Positions 52,001 to 64,000 of a stretch of 64,000 nt of DNA are shown here, piece after piece. Every line of letters starts with the position of its first letter. Within the stretch, counting starts at the first letter, position 1. Under the pieces are notes generated by a model, which was given only the letters and a program-made list of their open reading frames with translations, was not told the origin of the DNA and did no database searches. The stretch is taken from contig NC_051041.1 in the NCBI RefSeq assembly GCF_904848185.1, forward strand, positions 20,313,772 to 20,377,771, read 5' to 3'. A program made the position numbers and the translations under genes. The DNA is from Acanthopagrus latus (taxonomy: Eukaryota > Chordata > Actinopteri > Spariformes > Sparidae).

Positions 52001-55000
52001 TCCCAGAGCAAGCCCGTATAAGCCTGTTCATACAGTACAGTTCCATTATGAGACAATAATGAAAACTTTTTCCACCTCTTCATTTTTCCAGGATAATCGC
52101 CTCCTTTGTTAGCAAGGTTTGGCACTCACAATGTCCCTGTGTGTGGCCTTATGAGAGAGGTGACTCGAGGGCACAGGAAAAATTGTGTACGATTCCTTGT
52201 CCTTGAGTCTGTAAATGCCACCGCGCATACTGTGACAGGGTAATGGAAGGACAAGAGTACTAGCACAGTATGTTCACAGGGAGGTGGTCCTCAAAGGGCA
52301 GCAGGGGGCTATAATTAGGTCTGCAATATGAAAGTGACACTAAATCTCTGGACAGGTGTGAAAAGATCACAGCCAACTCACCTGAGCTACGTCCAACAGG
52401 TAGATCTGCAGGAAAAAGCCCAATGCACATCCTGTGATCTGATAGGGTGCCCCGCCGATGGCATAGCAGATCTTGTTGCAGACTGACAGTCTGTTCCTGT
52501 GCTCGTGCTGTGGAAAAAAAAACAAGGAAATAAGAGAAAAAAGACAAAGTTAATGAAGTAAAATTATCAACAACATTAGAACTAAAAGTGGATTTTATTT
52601 ATCAGTTATGAGTTTGACATTTTTTATAGACTTAACTTAAAATCAATGAGTTGTTTGACAAACGGCAGATTAATCTATAATGAAGATAGCTGCAGCTCCA
52701 ATAAGATCTGTTTATCTTCTGAGAGGTGATACCTTGCATATGATTTCAGGTAGCTTAGACAGTCAACATTTACATATTTTAAAGAAGGTGTCCTAAAGCT
52801 GTCGGTCAATTTTTTCGGGGTTTGACGGGCCTAAGCATGAGCAGGTTCCAAGCAGGGTGACTGCAATACAATGCAGTATACAAGTATATCCCTAGGGCTT
52901 ATAAATGGGTAACTTTCTCAGTTTCTTTCTGAACAAGCAAATCCTAAACCTGTTGTTACTCCAATTTTCAGCCTAAGTCTTTCTCACTTTCTAATTAAGA
53001 CAACACATTTTTAGTGCCTCGTTAGGAATGTGGCCTAAATTCTTAATCGCCAGAGTCTTAAAAGCAGAGAGTTCAGCTGGCAAAAAGCTAGCCATCGTGC
53101 AGCGTATTAGGCAGAAGTCAGAGAGCCACTGGGAAACAAGAAACCCTTGGTTTGCTTACAGGCGCTCATTCTTTTCCATTTTCTCTACTGTAGATGTAAT
53201 AATTTCCTCAGCAGACAGACACTAAACAACTCCTCTAATAGCGACACAAATCTCTGCTGATCACTGCCAGGGCATGACAACACCACACTAAAGAGGAACG
53301 GTTGACAGCGCTTGGCAGCAGGCTGAACTGGCAAAGTATCTGAGACGGACGGCTGGCAGTTTAACCAGTGCTCTGACCACTGCTGCCCAAAGACGGGTGA
53401 AAACACACCCTCCTCCCTGGCCAATCAAAAGGTTCTTTTCGGTGCCACTTAATCTGCCCTCTTTTCAGCCGGGTAAAGAATTCCTCATCGCACTGGTGGT
53501 GAATGAAGATACTGTTATGGCCTTGGAGAAAAGATAGGAGATAGCATCACCAGCTCATGAAAAGGACCTTGAACTGCTGCCACATTTCGGTGCTCCTCAA
53601 GTCTGAGCAGAAAACGGACAGTGCGTCTTAGGTCACGCCACAACACAAAACCTCACTGTGACTGAATGAACCGGCCTCTGTCTTGTTGATACAGCCAACG
53701 CGGGCTCTATTTAGATGACAACACACTCTGGGGCTCAGGCGAGGAACCAGCACCATCAAAAGATAAGAGACTTTAGCGAATGATCTTAATGGCTGCTGGC
53801 ATCACAACAGGTGGGACTACGTGCTGATGATGTCTCCATGGTGGTGAATGCTGGGTTTCAGGGATCAAACCTAACCTAACCCTGACTCGTGATGACGAAG
53901 ATCTCAAACCAAAGCATTTTTGCAAACTCTTACATGTTCCTCCCACACCTGTTCTACCTGTCTACACGCTTCTGCCACTCCTTGATGTAACATGACATTA
54001 CAGTGAATGTACATACTGTGTAATAGAACTCTTTTAGGGTGTCATCACTGTAACACTGAATTAGTGTCACAGGGCTTTAAAGCGATCCACTTAAATGACT
54101 CTTTGCATCACCCATCCTATTAAATCAGTTACAGCAGAGGGTGAAAGTAAATCGTTGGTGTTTTCAGCCTCCTTTACAGAGAGTTTATCTCAGGAGGACG
54201 TCCAGCAGTGTTCAACGGACCTGACATGAAAACTGGCCACCCCTAACATCTGAAAGGCTACCACTTCTCTTATCAGCGCCACCAGTGATGATAAGATCCC
54301 ACTGACGACTGAAAACATGCGCACATCAAAAGCCCATCCGAAAAGAGGTGGGGTCTATTCTAACTGTGCAGAAACGATTTTAGTAATGTTATATTTAGCG
54401 ATAGATTTTTTTTCTTTTTAAATCTAATTTCGGATGAGTTTTTGGGAAATGATCGTCTGGCTGCTGCCTCCGTGTCTGACACGTCGCCTTGCTGGAAGCT
54501 TCCTGTTGCATTCAAAGCAGCAGGAAACATGGGAATTACCCTCCAAAAAAGCACTCTAAATACCACCTTCAGTGTGGATTTTCTGCGACAACCGAGGACA
54601 CTTTATGAGAAGAAGAGGTGACGATGAAAAGTGATCATTTACCGCTTTTTCATAACAACCACTGAATTATCACGCTGCTGCCAATTTCCCCCTCCTAATT
54701 TCGCTGCCACAATCCAAAGCACTGCGTCACATTTCTTCCGGAAGCCCTGCCAGTAAAACTTCTGATCGGTTACATTTTCGATTTCATAATATGCTGTGTT
54801 TTGATTTGCGTATGCAACAGTTATGACTGGATTCCCGTCTATCAGACATATGGGTGCTTCAGTGAACGCAGCACTCAAACACACCTTTTTGGCGACAGAA
54901 TCCCAAATAAATCCATATGGAAGATGTAACGTAGCATGCACACGTCATGTTATTACCCGGCGACAGCACCCTAAAGACTCACATGTTCAGTGTCACTGCA

Positions 55001-55804
55001 ACCGAATTTTTAAAATGTAACTAATTAAATACAATTCACACGGGAGACCATTATGCAAATGAGGGATTCCAGTGTAACGTTTTACGGCTAAATGAACCAA
55101 GCTAGCTACCAACGGCAATAAACTGAAGATCATATTTAAATGCAGCCGTTATGAAAGAGGAGTAGCTAACGGTAGCTTTTTCAGGGTTTAATTTTAGCTC
55201 TGTGTGGCTGGGGTAATGAGTACACCAAAAACCACCATCATTACAGTGTGCAAACAAAAATTATGACTTAAACGTGCTATATTTAACCGCGTTTAGCTCG
55301 GTCCAAATCGTTGGTTTGTCCCATTTAAACCGTTTTGAAGAATGTCTCGTGATAAGGTTGAGGATCAGAGGAGGGAGAGTCGGCTCAAGTAAAAATGGCA
55401 TATTGGAATTTCTCTCTCTTTTTTCTTTTTTTTTTTTTAAACCATCATTCGTTCATTTTAAATGTTTTCGAGTCATATTTCGGTGCATATTTCTTGTGTC
55501 GACATACCACAATGGGCACAGCGCGCCTAGCTAACGTACCAGACCCACTCCCTGGAAGTGTCACTCCACCAGACCCCGGTGTGCTCCATTCATTCAAATG
55601 CTCAACATACATTCCCGTCAAAACCAGGTTCATCCCCATCTACTGCTATCTGGTGAGGTGTTTAGAAAAACAATATACTCCCTTTTTTTTTTCCAAATGA
55701 ATGAATTAACTCACCTTTCTGGCGAGCTGGATGCCATCCGAGCTGACCGGTTTATTCAATAAACTGGCGTTGGAGTATTGTTCACCTCCTTCTCCTTTAG
55801 CCAT
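40703..55804 (-). CDS. mfsd2a: MFSD2A, sodium-dependent lysophosphatidylcholine symporter 1
   Basis: Fourteen coding exons, in coding order: 55804-55715, 52507-52382, 51420-51296, 46195-46072, 45264-45186, 45083-44914, 44774-44684, 44050-43929, 43701-43618, 41997-41914, 41739-41627, 41524-41381, 41021-40845 and 40757-40703. All junctions are GT-AG and in phase. The protein is 527 aa (human 543/530). It is a 12-helix major facilitator that imports LPC-bound DHA with Na+ at the blood-brain barrier and other endothelia. The AWDAITDP motif holds the cation-site aspartates (D89, D93). FTKFASG holds the headgroup-site lysine (K436). Luminal N-glycosylation sequons are N218 and N227, and C208/C460 match the known disulfide pair. 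The start MAKGEG and the end TDSTELANMV match the family. Between the zebrafish copies it looks nearer mfsd2ab than mfsd2aa. No break is seen. Confidence 0.96.
44914..45083 (-). CDS. mfsd2a: MFSD2A exon 6: helix 5 and glycosylated loop
   Basis: Encodes RMTVEVLGTVLGTAIQGQIV, then the extracellular loop with C208, N218-L-S and N227-D-S. The loop is the least conserved part of the family, but the sequons and the cysteine are kept. Phase 1 at entry and phase 0 at exit agree with its neighbours. Confidence 0.92.
46011..46050. repeat. (GT)n tract just inside MFSD2A intron 4
   Basis: 40 nt of GT (AC on the gene strand) starting about 20 nt after the exon 4 donor (exon edge 46072). Confidence 0.97.
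47448..47460. repeat. Poly-C run
   Basis: About 12-13 consecutive C, then GG. It lies in MFSD2A intron 3 and is prone to sequencing error. Confidence 0.9.
48240..48345. repeat. Interspersed repeat end (GATATATCAGTCAGGCT)
   Basis: GATACCAATATATTTGTGAT followed by TTGGCCATCAGATATATCAG and TCAGGCTGACTCTAG resembles the other end of the ATTATCGG repeat seen at 32385. No coding capacity. Confidence 0.45.
50249..50465 (-). mobile_element. Short non-autonomous repeat, copy D (partial)
   Basis: On the plus strand: CCTTTAAAGGGGGCTATGTA, then TTAATGAGGTAATAATA, GATGTTCTCAGAGGAAAC and AAAGGAGGCAGGGTCC. This matches copy A in plus orientation, with the inner half only. It lies in MFSD2A intron 3. Confidence 0.6.
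51296..51420 (-). CDS. mfsd2a: MFSD2A exon 3: cation-site helix
   Basis: Encodes LDPFYASIILFVGRAWDAIT, DPTVGFLV and SRSPWTRFGRMLP, covering residues 73-114 in part. The two aspartates of WDAITDP are essential for transport in studied orthologues. The donor TG|GTACGA splits a Trp codon (phase 2) that is completed by exon 46195-46072. The intron between them is 5.1 kb and holds repeat fragments only. Confidence 0.93.
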
Positions 55805-56060
55805 AGCAGAAAATCTGGCTTCTTGGTTTGAACTTGACGCACACCAACGAAGAGGAAAAATGTGAGGAATATCGAGTAGGTCTTCTGAGAAAAGGCTCGA
55901 AGAAACACGTCCAGTCGTATCGTCGTGTGTTACACACACAATCTGTTTGAGAACTGAGTGGATGCGGTGGCAGTATGGGTGGATGTAGTAATTTTTGAGA
56001 AGGTCCACGCCCCTTCAACGTGCCATTCACCCCACACCTAACCCCGCCCCCCTGGAGGAG
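55805..56060 (-). promoter_or_regulatory. mfsd2a: MFSD2A proximal promoter region with GC box
   Basis: Upstream of the ATG at 55804. A GC box (GGGGGCGGGG on the minus strand, about 56042-56051) lies roughly 240 nt upstream, with a CACGCCCC word near 56006. The start site is not visible. Motif-based inference only. Confidence 0.3.
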
Positions 56061-57009
56061 GGTCACAGTCAGGCTGCTGACTGGCTGCTCAGACTATCCT
56101 GATGTGAGTCATCTGACTGCAGCCAGGAGAGATGAAGTCCAACTCTCTCCCTGGGGAACTTTCTGAAGAAAATTCAGAGTTTCATCAGTGGCTGCAAACA
56201 GCTGTGACAGGCAAATGATTGCAATTGTTTTCATTTCCAGAGAAAAGTGTCACATGGTGCATATCCATAAACAAACACACCGCTCCAGAGTCCAGAGCTG
56301 CACTGAGGTCACGTCCTTTGTGAATTTACACCTGGTGGGATGTTTAGTAGACTGACTCACAGATTTAAATTTGTCTACCTTCAGAAGACAATAGGAATGA
56401 TGGATTCAGTGTCCAGAGTTTTATCCCTTGCAGCAGAGTTGCATTCAGATGTTGTGAAATATAAACCTGCAGAATTAATAAGTTAACTTTATGTGAATTA
56501 CTCATAAGTAACATTTAGTAAGAGGGTGTGGTGTGTGTGGAGATTTGTCTTATGACCTCAGTATTTGTCCAACCCTCCTACAAGAGGGTTGAAACTCAAC
56601 AACAGTTTGCACACATCTGTGCAATCCCAAATACGATATAGATCTCTGTAGTTTAAGTTATGGATGTTAAAGGCTTTTATCTCTGCCTAAATGACACGCT
56701 GATAAGATGAAGCTCTAAACCGTAAAACCTTCAAAAGTATTATTTTTCTGCAACAGTCAGTTGGTTGTTACAATAGTAGGAGGCATAACACTGTTAATTC
56801 CACTTCAAGAAAGACTTGATGTTCTCTGTGATGAGATGGAAACACAGCAAGTGTGAGTTGGAAAACATCGGCATGGTGGATATCTGCAGAAATCCAGTAT
56901 AGTGCATCCCTAGTTTCACTCTGTATTTCATCCCCCATCTGTTATGTTACTGTCTATAATATTTGAAAGTGAATTGGCCACCTGTCAAATCATACTCAAT
57001 AAAAACAGA

Positions 57010-57215
57010 GGTTAGCATATCTACAGAGTAACCGCTAACCTCTGCTAACTGTTGCTGCCCTTGCTCGCTCAGGTAGCCGTGCAGCTCGAGGTTCCGACCC
57101 GGAGCTCAGGGACCAGGGAAGTGTTTACACCAGAGCTTTGGACCGGGACATGTGTTAGCTGGCTGATATGCTCGCTTCATCTCTGCAACACAATACATCA
57201 ACATCATGAAGTAAA
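57010..57215. repeat. Interspersed repeat candidate
   Basis: CCGCTAACCTCTGCTAACTG, GGTAGCCGTGCAGCTCGAGG and TTCCGACCCGGAGCTCAGG in a GC-rich island within AT-rich DNA. It looks like a decayed DNA element known from other fish loci. Assigned from memory. Confidence 0.35.
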
Positions 57216-58438
57216 AACTGCTAGTATTCACGTTATTTTGTGTTAATGTGATGTTAATTTAAGTGCATTTTTTAAAAAAAGTTTTCAACTAAAATTCTAA
57301 AATATGGCATTTGTTTAATTACTTTCTATTGTTTATTTGTTGTGTGGGCGTTTTCTTTCAACAAATATCCTCAAACATCAAAATGCATCTCTGGCAGGAA
57401 GAGGTTCACCATTATGACCAACGAATTAATACATTAATCAGAGTAAATTTGTTATGCAAAGATCAGATACAGTATTTATCTGTGTAGATATATTCTGCAT
57501 TATTTTGCCTAGATTTCCCTGCATATGTAAAAGCATTTCACCAAAAGCAGTATTTCTAGATACCATACATTCCTTACTGGATATTCTCACCCACTATACC
57601 AAAGACATTGTAAAATCAACATTGCCCTCAGCTGACACACTAAATTCCCTTGTTGCATATATAATACAAACTTTACAGAACAGAGTCTGAACAATGCTGC
57701 AGATATAAGTTTCAGTTATATAAATATGACCCAAAATGTGTTTTTATGAGTTGCTGAATTATATTTTAAATATTTTGTGAATACCTGCACAGTTTGGTTC
57801 TAGTGTGTGGATGAAAGTCATGGAATCGAGGTCATCTGCTTACACAAACAGCTATTTTGCATATTTCAGCTATTTTGCTGCGACTATTTGTTTTAACAAA
57901 TGAGTGGTTTTGCAGCGTGTGTGTATAACTGCTACGGTCATGCTCTATATTTCAACCGTAACATGTCCTGCATACTGCTGTCAACTCAAAGTGACCACCT
58001 TCCTCTGTACTGACCATCAATGAAGATGGTTCAAAGCGACCATTTTATCATCTTTTAATACGGACACACATATAGCCTGGCTGCTAAATGGAAGCACACA
58101 CGAGGTCCCTCATGTGTGGCGGAGCCAACAACAGCTTTTCTCATGCGGCTAGTCAGAGGTCGCCGGCTCGCTGCCTCAAACTCTACGGCAGACTGAGGTC
58201 CTTATTTACAAATCGTGTTCTGCCCTGTCGAGAGGCTGTGCACGTATATGTTCCTGTTTTAGCTGAGCACACATACCTGGGAGCCTACAGTATACGTTTG
58301 CAGTATATGCACACCACAACTGGTGGTGAGTTTGAATACTCTTCTGTGTCCAGCAGGAAACTCTGGATCGCGGGAGACTTATAGATGTTTGCAGTGTTTA
58401 CTTATGGCCAAGAATGCACACAGTCTTTCCACCCCCCC

Positions 58439-58457
58439 ACACACACACACACACACA
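58439..58457. repeat. (AC)n run
   Basis: An AC run of about 19 nt after a short C run. Confidence 0.85.
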
Positions 58458-59264
58458 GGCCTCAGGTACACGCACACCTGCTGCCTAACCTGGCTAAAAA
58501 GGCACAGACAAGGCAGGCCTATCTCTGACCATACACCTATTTGTTTACACACACCCAAAGGGGAACTGTCCCAGGTGCATTATTAAACTCCTTGTTGAAC
58601 CATGACCTTGCCAACTGTACAGCCAAGCTAAGACCTTACGCACACGTGGTGCAAATTTGTATTGCTACAGACAAATCAATGTGAGTCAACATACTGCAGA
58701 TTAGATAAGGCATGACCTGGCTGAAGCTGTGTTGGTAAATAACACAACAGTAACACTGGAAGACAAATAAAAAAAGGCCCTTTTCTTTCTGCAGATTACT
58801 CTTGGTAAGGAAAAATGCTCTCCAACTGTTTCAGATTTTAAAATGTCACTCATCAGTCATCTCCTCGCCTTTGGTCTCATTTGAAAGGAGTGAAAAGATC
58901 TGGAGCCAAGGCTTACAGGCCTGTTGCAAAATGTTGTGTTAATGCCGCAATATTTCCGTCTGCCAGTGACAATATTGTCTGTCTGTGAGGCTCATTTCAC
59001 ACAGCAGGAAGGAAGATTTGAGACACGAGGGTAATATTTCAAACTGCAAGACTGACAGACAGAGGTTGAATGGGTTTAATATCCCGGAGGATAAAAGAGA
59101 GAGAAGGCGACAAAGCAAAATGAAATAAAGACACAGGAGAGAAGCATTATTTATATTTTGCAAAAATCGGTCTCACAACATCATATATTTTTCATTATTA
59201 TGCTCAAGAAACAGACCTGTAGTAGCCTTACTCGATCTAATATGACCAGTTTCTTAGCTGAGGT

Positions 59265-59660
59265 TGGCTTATTTTAAATAGATATTGCTGTATGTGTTAT
59301 TAGTCCACTGTTTCACTTTCATTTACTAATGTTAGCATTTACCTAATGTTAGCTAACTTTAAATAGATGTTGCTGTATAACCGGCTAGGCTGACTTTATG
59401 ACTGTAACACCAGGATGAACCATTGTCATGAATCATGCAATTTCCAGGACTTCTTACAGTTTAATGTTAGATAAGGTACATTGAAAAGATGAAAAAGGCC
59501 CACTAATGTAAGCATTTAGCCAAAGTTAGACAACTCTAAATAGATTTTGAAGTGTAACCATTACTGAGTCAGTACACCAACTTATTAATCTTGTGCAGCT
59601 GTAACATGAGCATCTACTAATGTTAGAACTTAAAATAGATATTGCTGTATAGCACTACTG
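59265..59660. repeat. Degenerate local repeat, about four units
   Basis: The phrase TAAATAGATATTGCTGTAT and variants recurs near 59275, 59365, 59538 and 59630, several times preceded by ACTAATGTTAGC-like words. Spacing is uneven (about 90, 170 and 90 nt). It looks like an old tandem array. Confidence 0.55.
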
Positions 59661-60440
59661 AGTCAGTGATGCCATTTTCATGCTCTCCGTACATTTAACG
59701 TCTGACTATTTAATCTGTGTTGAAAGACAAATGAATTATCTTACAAATGAAAAGCTGAATTCAACAGCAATAAAACACACATTTGCACATATTCTGCAAT
59801 TGTCATCCTGTTCTCACACTTGAGCATCTTAGCCAGGGACAAACATCGAATTGCTTCGAAGGACAAACCAAGTGTGCTAACAGCTAATGAGCTCATCTAA
59901 AACAAAGGGGGCTTTTCTTAACCGATTAGAAACCAAACTCCCTTGCATTTTATTGCAACGAGATAAAGACTGTGTCTTGAGAGACCTAACCTTAATCCTG
60001 CAGGTTACTTTCCCAGGGATCACCTTACCTGTCCCATTTTTACTTGTTATCTTGCTACTGAGAAAACCCAAGAAATGGTTCGGTGTGGATCCCCAGAGGA
60101 GCTGCTGTGACCCTGTGTGAGACTTGTGTGAAGAGATCTTTCAATTGCTGGAATAATGACTTGGATGTGGCCTGTGGTGCTGTGGCTGCAGTGTTGGAAA
60201 ATTAGTGCAAGCGGGGACACAGTCACACTGGAAAGGTTGATCCAGGCATGGGCACAACAAAGTCTAAGTTGGCTGGCCTGAGCTTGTGTTTGCATATGTG
60301 TGTGTGTTAGTTAATATGTGTGTGTTTGGCTTTGTGATGTGGCACTGCTGTTGTTTAAGTCACGTCACTTGTTGAAAGACATCGATGGCACTTGTTATGC
60401 CTGTACTGTGTGCAACTGACTATATTTATTGTGTGTGCTT

Positions 60441-60460
60441 GTGTGTGTGTGTGTGTGTGT
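60441..60460. repeat. (GT)n run
   Basis: A GT run of 20 nt. Confidence 0.9.
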
Positions 60461-60663
60461 ATGAGTGTGAATACTCAATGTGTACAATGTTTCTATGAGA
60501 AGAGCCTCATGACTGCTTTATTTGTTACCAAACACACAGTGTGAAAGTCTGAGAGAGTGATGCAATGCGGTGAATGCAGAGGCTGTCCAATAGGTCGAGC
60601 TCTGTGTGCGTCAGGCCAGCCAAGCGGCAGTGTATACATAGCTACAGGTGGGGTGGAAACTCA

Positions 60664-60664
<1 letters not shown>

Positions 60665-60711
<47 letters not shown>
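60665..60711. repeat. (AC)n microsatellite
   Basis: An AC run of about 47 nt. Confidence 0.97.
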
Positions 60712-60714
<3 letters not shown>

Positions 60715-63700
60715 AATGCATACACACACAAATTACCCGAGGGGAGTTGAAGGGGACAGGGTGTTGTCATGTGCCTTGTGTCAGGTATTTTCCCATGAAT
60801 TGGGTTTCAGAGGAGACATTATATTAGCTGAGGAGCAGTTGTTGTCTTTTCCCTCCTTACCCCTTTCCCACCGACACGGAATGGGCCCCCGTTCTGATTT
60901 GTGCACCTTATTCTGAGCCGTCCTTCGATGGTACCAAGCCACAACCACAAAATAGCTGGTTTACCTTGATCTGAGGTGCATGCGTCATAGTCTTCAGGCC
61001 GGTGTTCTGCTAAAGCTCACAGGTTATGGATGCGGTCCGCCACCTTGCTGCTATTGTTGCTACCATCGATGACACAATAGTTCATCTCGAAACTGGTTAA
61101 AAACCTGGTCTGGTTGGCAAAATCCTGAACAAAACTGGTTTAAGACCAAGAGTTAGATTGGTGGAAATGAATAAGATGGAATAAGTCTGAAGTGGTTTAG
61201 CCATATTTATGATCTCTGTGAAGAAAAATCAAGCAGCGCCAATATGAGTCTACGTAAGCGCTATAATGTGTGACCTACATAATTTTTTATGGAACTCAGT
61301 CACCTTGGCATTGCAGCTTTGACTTAGCAAGTCTTTGTGGCTGTGATCACAGTTAATCCTCCAGGGCGTAGGAGAACAAACCAATGAAAATGGACGAGAC
61401 TTCTTCTTTCTTTAGTTTTGCAGTCTACCTGTTGTGACTTGCATTGAAAGCGGTTCCTTTTCTCATGTATTCATCCGCACCTCAATGCCTGATGCAGGAA
61501 TGTCAACAGATTGCTATTTTCAAACTGCAGGAGACGCCATGGGGTACACAAAGTTTACTGAGTTCATTTTTTCCGATTATGCGTGCACACAATGTCAGCA
61601 GGGAGGCGAATGATTTGATTCTGAATAAGCACCTTTACATTTCTGTGTTGATTAAGCAGCTGCAGACTGAGAACAGAATTAGTTCCATGCAGATCAAGTC
61701 AGGTCCAATAGTTAGATTTGTGAGAACAAAGAGATGACTTCATATCAACATCATCATTCTCAGTTTGCAAGCATCCTGGTTTTCATCAAACAGACGAGCA
61801 GCCATATCATGTTCTACCACTGCATATTCCACTGAGACTGTTTAACTTCATCTGGGTGCTGTTAGCCTGACAGTGCACTCATCTGCAGGACATGAGAGGT
61901 CAAGGATTGGCTTAACTATAAACCATGCATCCTTAATCCACATCAGAATTTTGTCCTGTCAAGAGGTGTTGGTTTGTAGCATAGGTACAGAGATTAAGGC
62001 AGTAATGAGTTGGATGGAAATTGGTCGGTCAATATTTCAAGCCAGTGTTTTTTTTTTACTAGATGCCAACATTTTTTTGTTCACAGAGTAGGGCGTTTGG
62101 AAAAGCGGTCTTCATGATATTTTACCATGTCCATCAAAACATTTGAAGATAATCACATTAGAGCTGAACAGTATGGTTGAAAAATCACAGCCCAATTGTT
62201 TTGACAGATATTACAATTGCACTATGATTCATGATTAGATGAAACAAATATTTTGCTTGTTGTTGCTTGTACCAAACAGACATGAGAACAAGACTTGTAT
62301 TTCAGAACATCTCTGCAGCACTTCAGTATACTGCTGTTTCTGCCACACACTTTACCTTCTGCGATTTCTGCACTTTGCCATATTTCAGTTGTTTATCCCA
62401 GATTGCTATGATGTAGTCTCGATGCAGTTTGACTTTAAGAAACTTTAAGGAAATACATTTCAAACAGTACACAACTTTACATGGCACTATATTGTGTGGC
62501 TGAGCAGTACTGGACAAGATGTTTGAGGGGCAAGTTAGATTAAAAAGGGCACCAGATGCATGCTGGGGGACACCAGCGCGCAGTCAGTCGTGATGTATTC
62601 ATAGTGACGAGAGGACACTTCATCGCGTTTTGTCCACTGGTAGTGCACTCTATCATGTTTTATCAACCAGAAGGGCATCAAAGAGGGCACTTCGCTGCCA
62701 TTTTGATTCAACCAGTGTAGATGAATATTTCAGAGAGTTAAGCATTCTCAGCAGGCACGATAACGATCAGTCGAACAGCGGCCCTGGTTGCATCAGTGGT
62801 GTATTTCTCTGGACTGTGAGCTTCCTGCTCCTCATAGTACTTTGTCAAGTAGATATTGAAAGGTAATTGTGCCAACTAGCTCAGGTGATGGAGAGTGTGG
62901 CCCATGCACAGAGGCTGTGTCCTTAATGCAGCTAGAGTCGTTCCAATTCAAGCTGTAGCTCTTTGCTACGTGTCATTCCCCCTTCTCCTATCAACTCTTC
63001 AGCTATCCTATCAAAATATAGGCGCAGAAAAGCCCTAAAAAGTTGCATTACCCAGTACTATTCTATATGCATCATTGCTTAAGACAGTTATTTTCATATT
63101 TAATTGGAATACCAGTGTTATTTTTGCAAAAACATGGAGGAGTGGAAATGATGTCAGAGGTCACAGTGTTCTGCAGGCACAAAACACGCTGTGTTTTTTA
63201 GTGAAGGACACTTTTCCTTGACTGGAAAACTTGACCAACAGAGATGAAGGTGTGAAAAACTCAAGTTGACACCGGTCAACACCTCCTCCATGCCGGCTGT
63301 CCAAATGCAATATGGAAAAGACAGCTCCAGAGTAAAGTGCATATTCAAAGAAAAAAATTTCCCACCTTGTTATTTAACATTGTAAAACTTGATTATCACC
63401 TGTCGCTGTCATGACCCCATCTCTGCTGCAGACACGGACGATTGATTCAAAGTCCATATTTCTTGACACTGTGGCTCAGACTGACAGAACATTGCGCCAC
63501 GTCATTATCGGGGTGGACTGACCTGTTTGGCATCGTGACATTTTACCCAGACTAGTGATGTCACTGTGTTTACATTGGCTATCTGTCTGCTTTCACACCA
63601 TAAGGTTATATAGGTTTGAGGTGAGGTTGTGCTTGAGGGACTTTCACACATTGGTTGGCTAAAAAAAATCTCTGCACCTGTTCCTGGAAATCTTATGATG

Positions 63701-64000
63701 TCAAGCTAATGCATTTAATTTGTGCTTCTTGAAGCTGCTCAGGAAAGGGGAATAAAGGGCATATAGAGGATCTTATGTATTGGGAAAAAGTCCCTTTTCA
63801 CTGTTCACTGTCAGAGTCAGAGTCAAAAGTCCAAGAAAGGTGGAAAAAAAATCTCGTCTGATCCCACGTCAGCAGGGGTCTGTGATCGGACACTTCTTTT
63901 CAGTGAATTTCTCTGCGCAGCAAGGTACATAAAGCGGGCGGGAAAAAAAGAAAAGATCAAGATGTTATGAAAAATACACAGTGATAATAAACACATCACA

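Larger units (their letters stand above)
56061..64000. other. MFSD2A upstream intergenic DNA, no gene supported
   Basis: Reading both strands I found no exon with flanking splice sites and a recognisable product. The longest frames (60557-60916, 58088-58384 and 61444-61737, all plus) are partly repeat-driven or unlike anything I know. Repeats are listed separately. Distal regulatory elements of MFSD2A could lie here but cannot be called. Confidence 0.4.

Noticed and set aside
61444..61737. 97-codon plus-strand frame upstream of MFSD2A
   Set aside because: No recognisable family, no flanking splice signals; length is within chance for AT-rich DNA.

Overview
This window is a piece of a ray-finned (probably percomorph) fish nuclear chromosome. 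The evidence is spliced vertebrate genes with GT-AG introns, many long (GT)n/(AC)n microsatellites, roughly 40% GC, and interspersed repeats of kinds common in fish. There is no sign of bacterial, organellar or viral organisation. Almost all short open frames are chance frames or read-throughs of real exons. I rebuilt the genes by hand from splice sites, reading-frame phase and recalled similarity to human and zebrafish proteins; no database was searched.

Layout. (1) 1-28143 (+): NHSL3 (KIAA1522 orthologue, Nance-Horan syndrome-like family). It has two candidate alternative first coding exons (1297-1429 and 19396-19453), both in phase with a shared body of eight coding exons, one of which is 3.5 kb. 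The 3' UTR probably ends near 29.4-29.6 kb. (2) 33506-30155 (-): complete YARS1, cytoplasmic tyrosyl-tRNA synthetase, 13 coding exons, 533 aa, convergent with NHSL3. Human NHSL3 and YARS1 are also neighbours on 1p35, so this is conserved microsynteny. (3) 36661-36350 (-): an uninterrupted 103-codon INIP (SOSS complex subunit C) coding frame, possibly a functional retrocopy. (4) 55804-40703 (-): complete MFSD2A, lysophosphatidylcholine-DHA transporter, 14 coding exons, 527 aa, with a long 3' UTR candidate. (5) 55805-64000: MFSD2A upstream DNA with no gene I can support.

The four genes do unrelated jobs: actin-linked scaffolding, tRNA charging, DNA-damage response, and lipid import at the blood-brain barrier. 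They show neighbourhood conservation rather than a pathway. I found no convincing undescribed system. The points most worth checking are the alternative NHSL3 N-termini with a candidate abutting upstream ORF, the intronless INIP locus, dinucleotide repeats lying right beside splice sites, the tail-to-tail NHSL3/YARS1 ends, and a multi-copy short repeat family with a conserved core.
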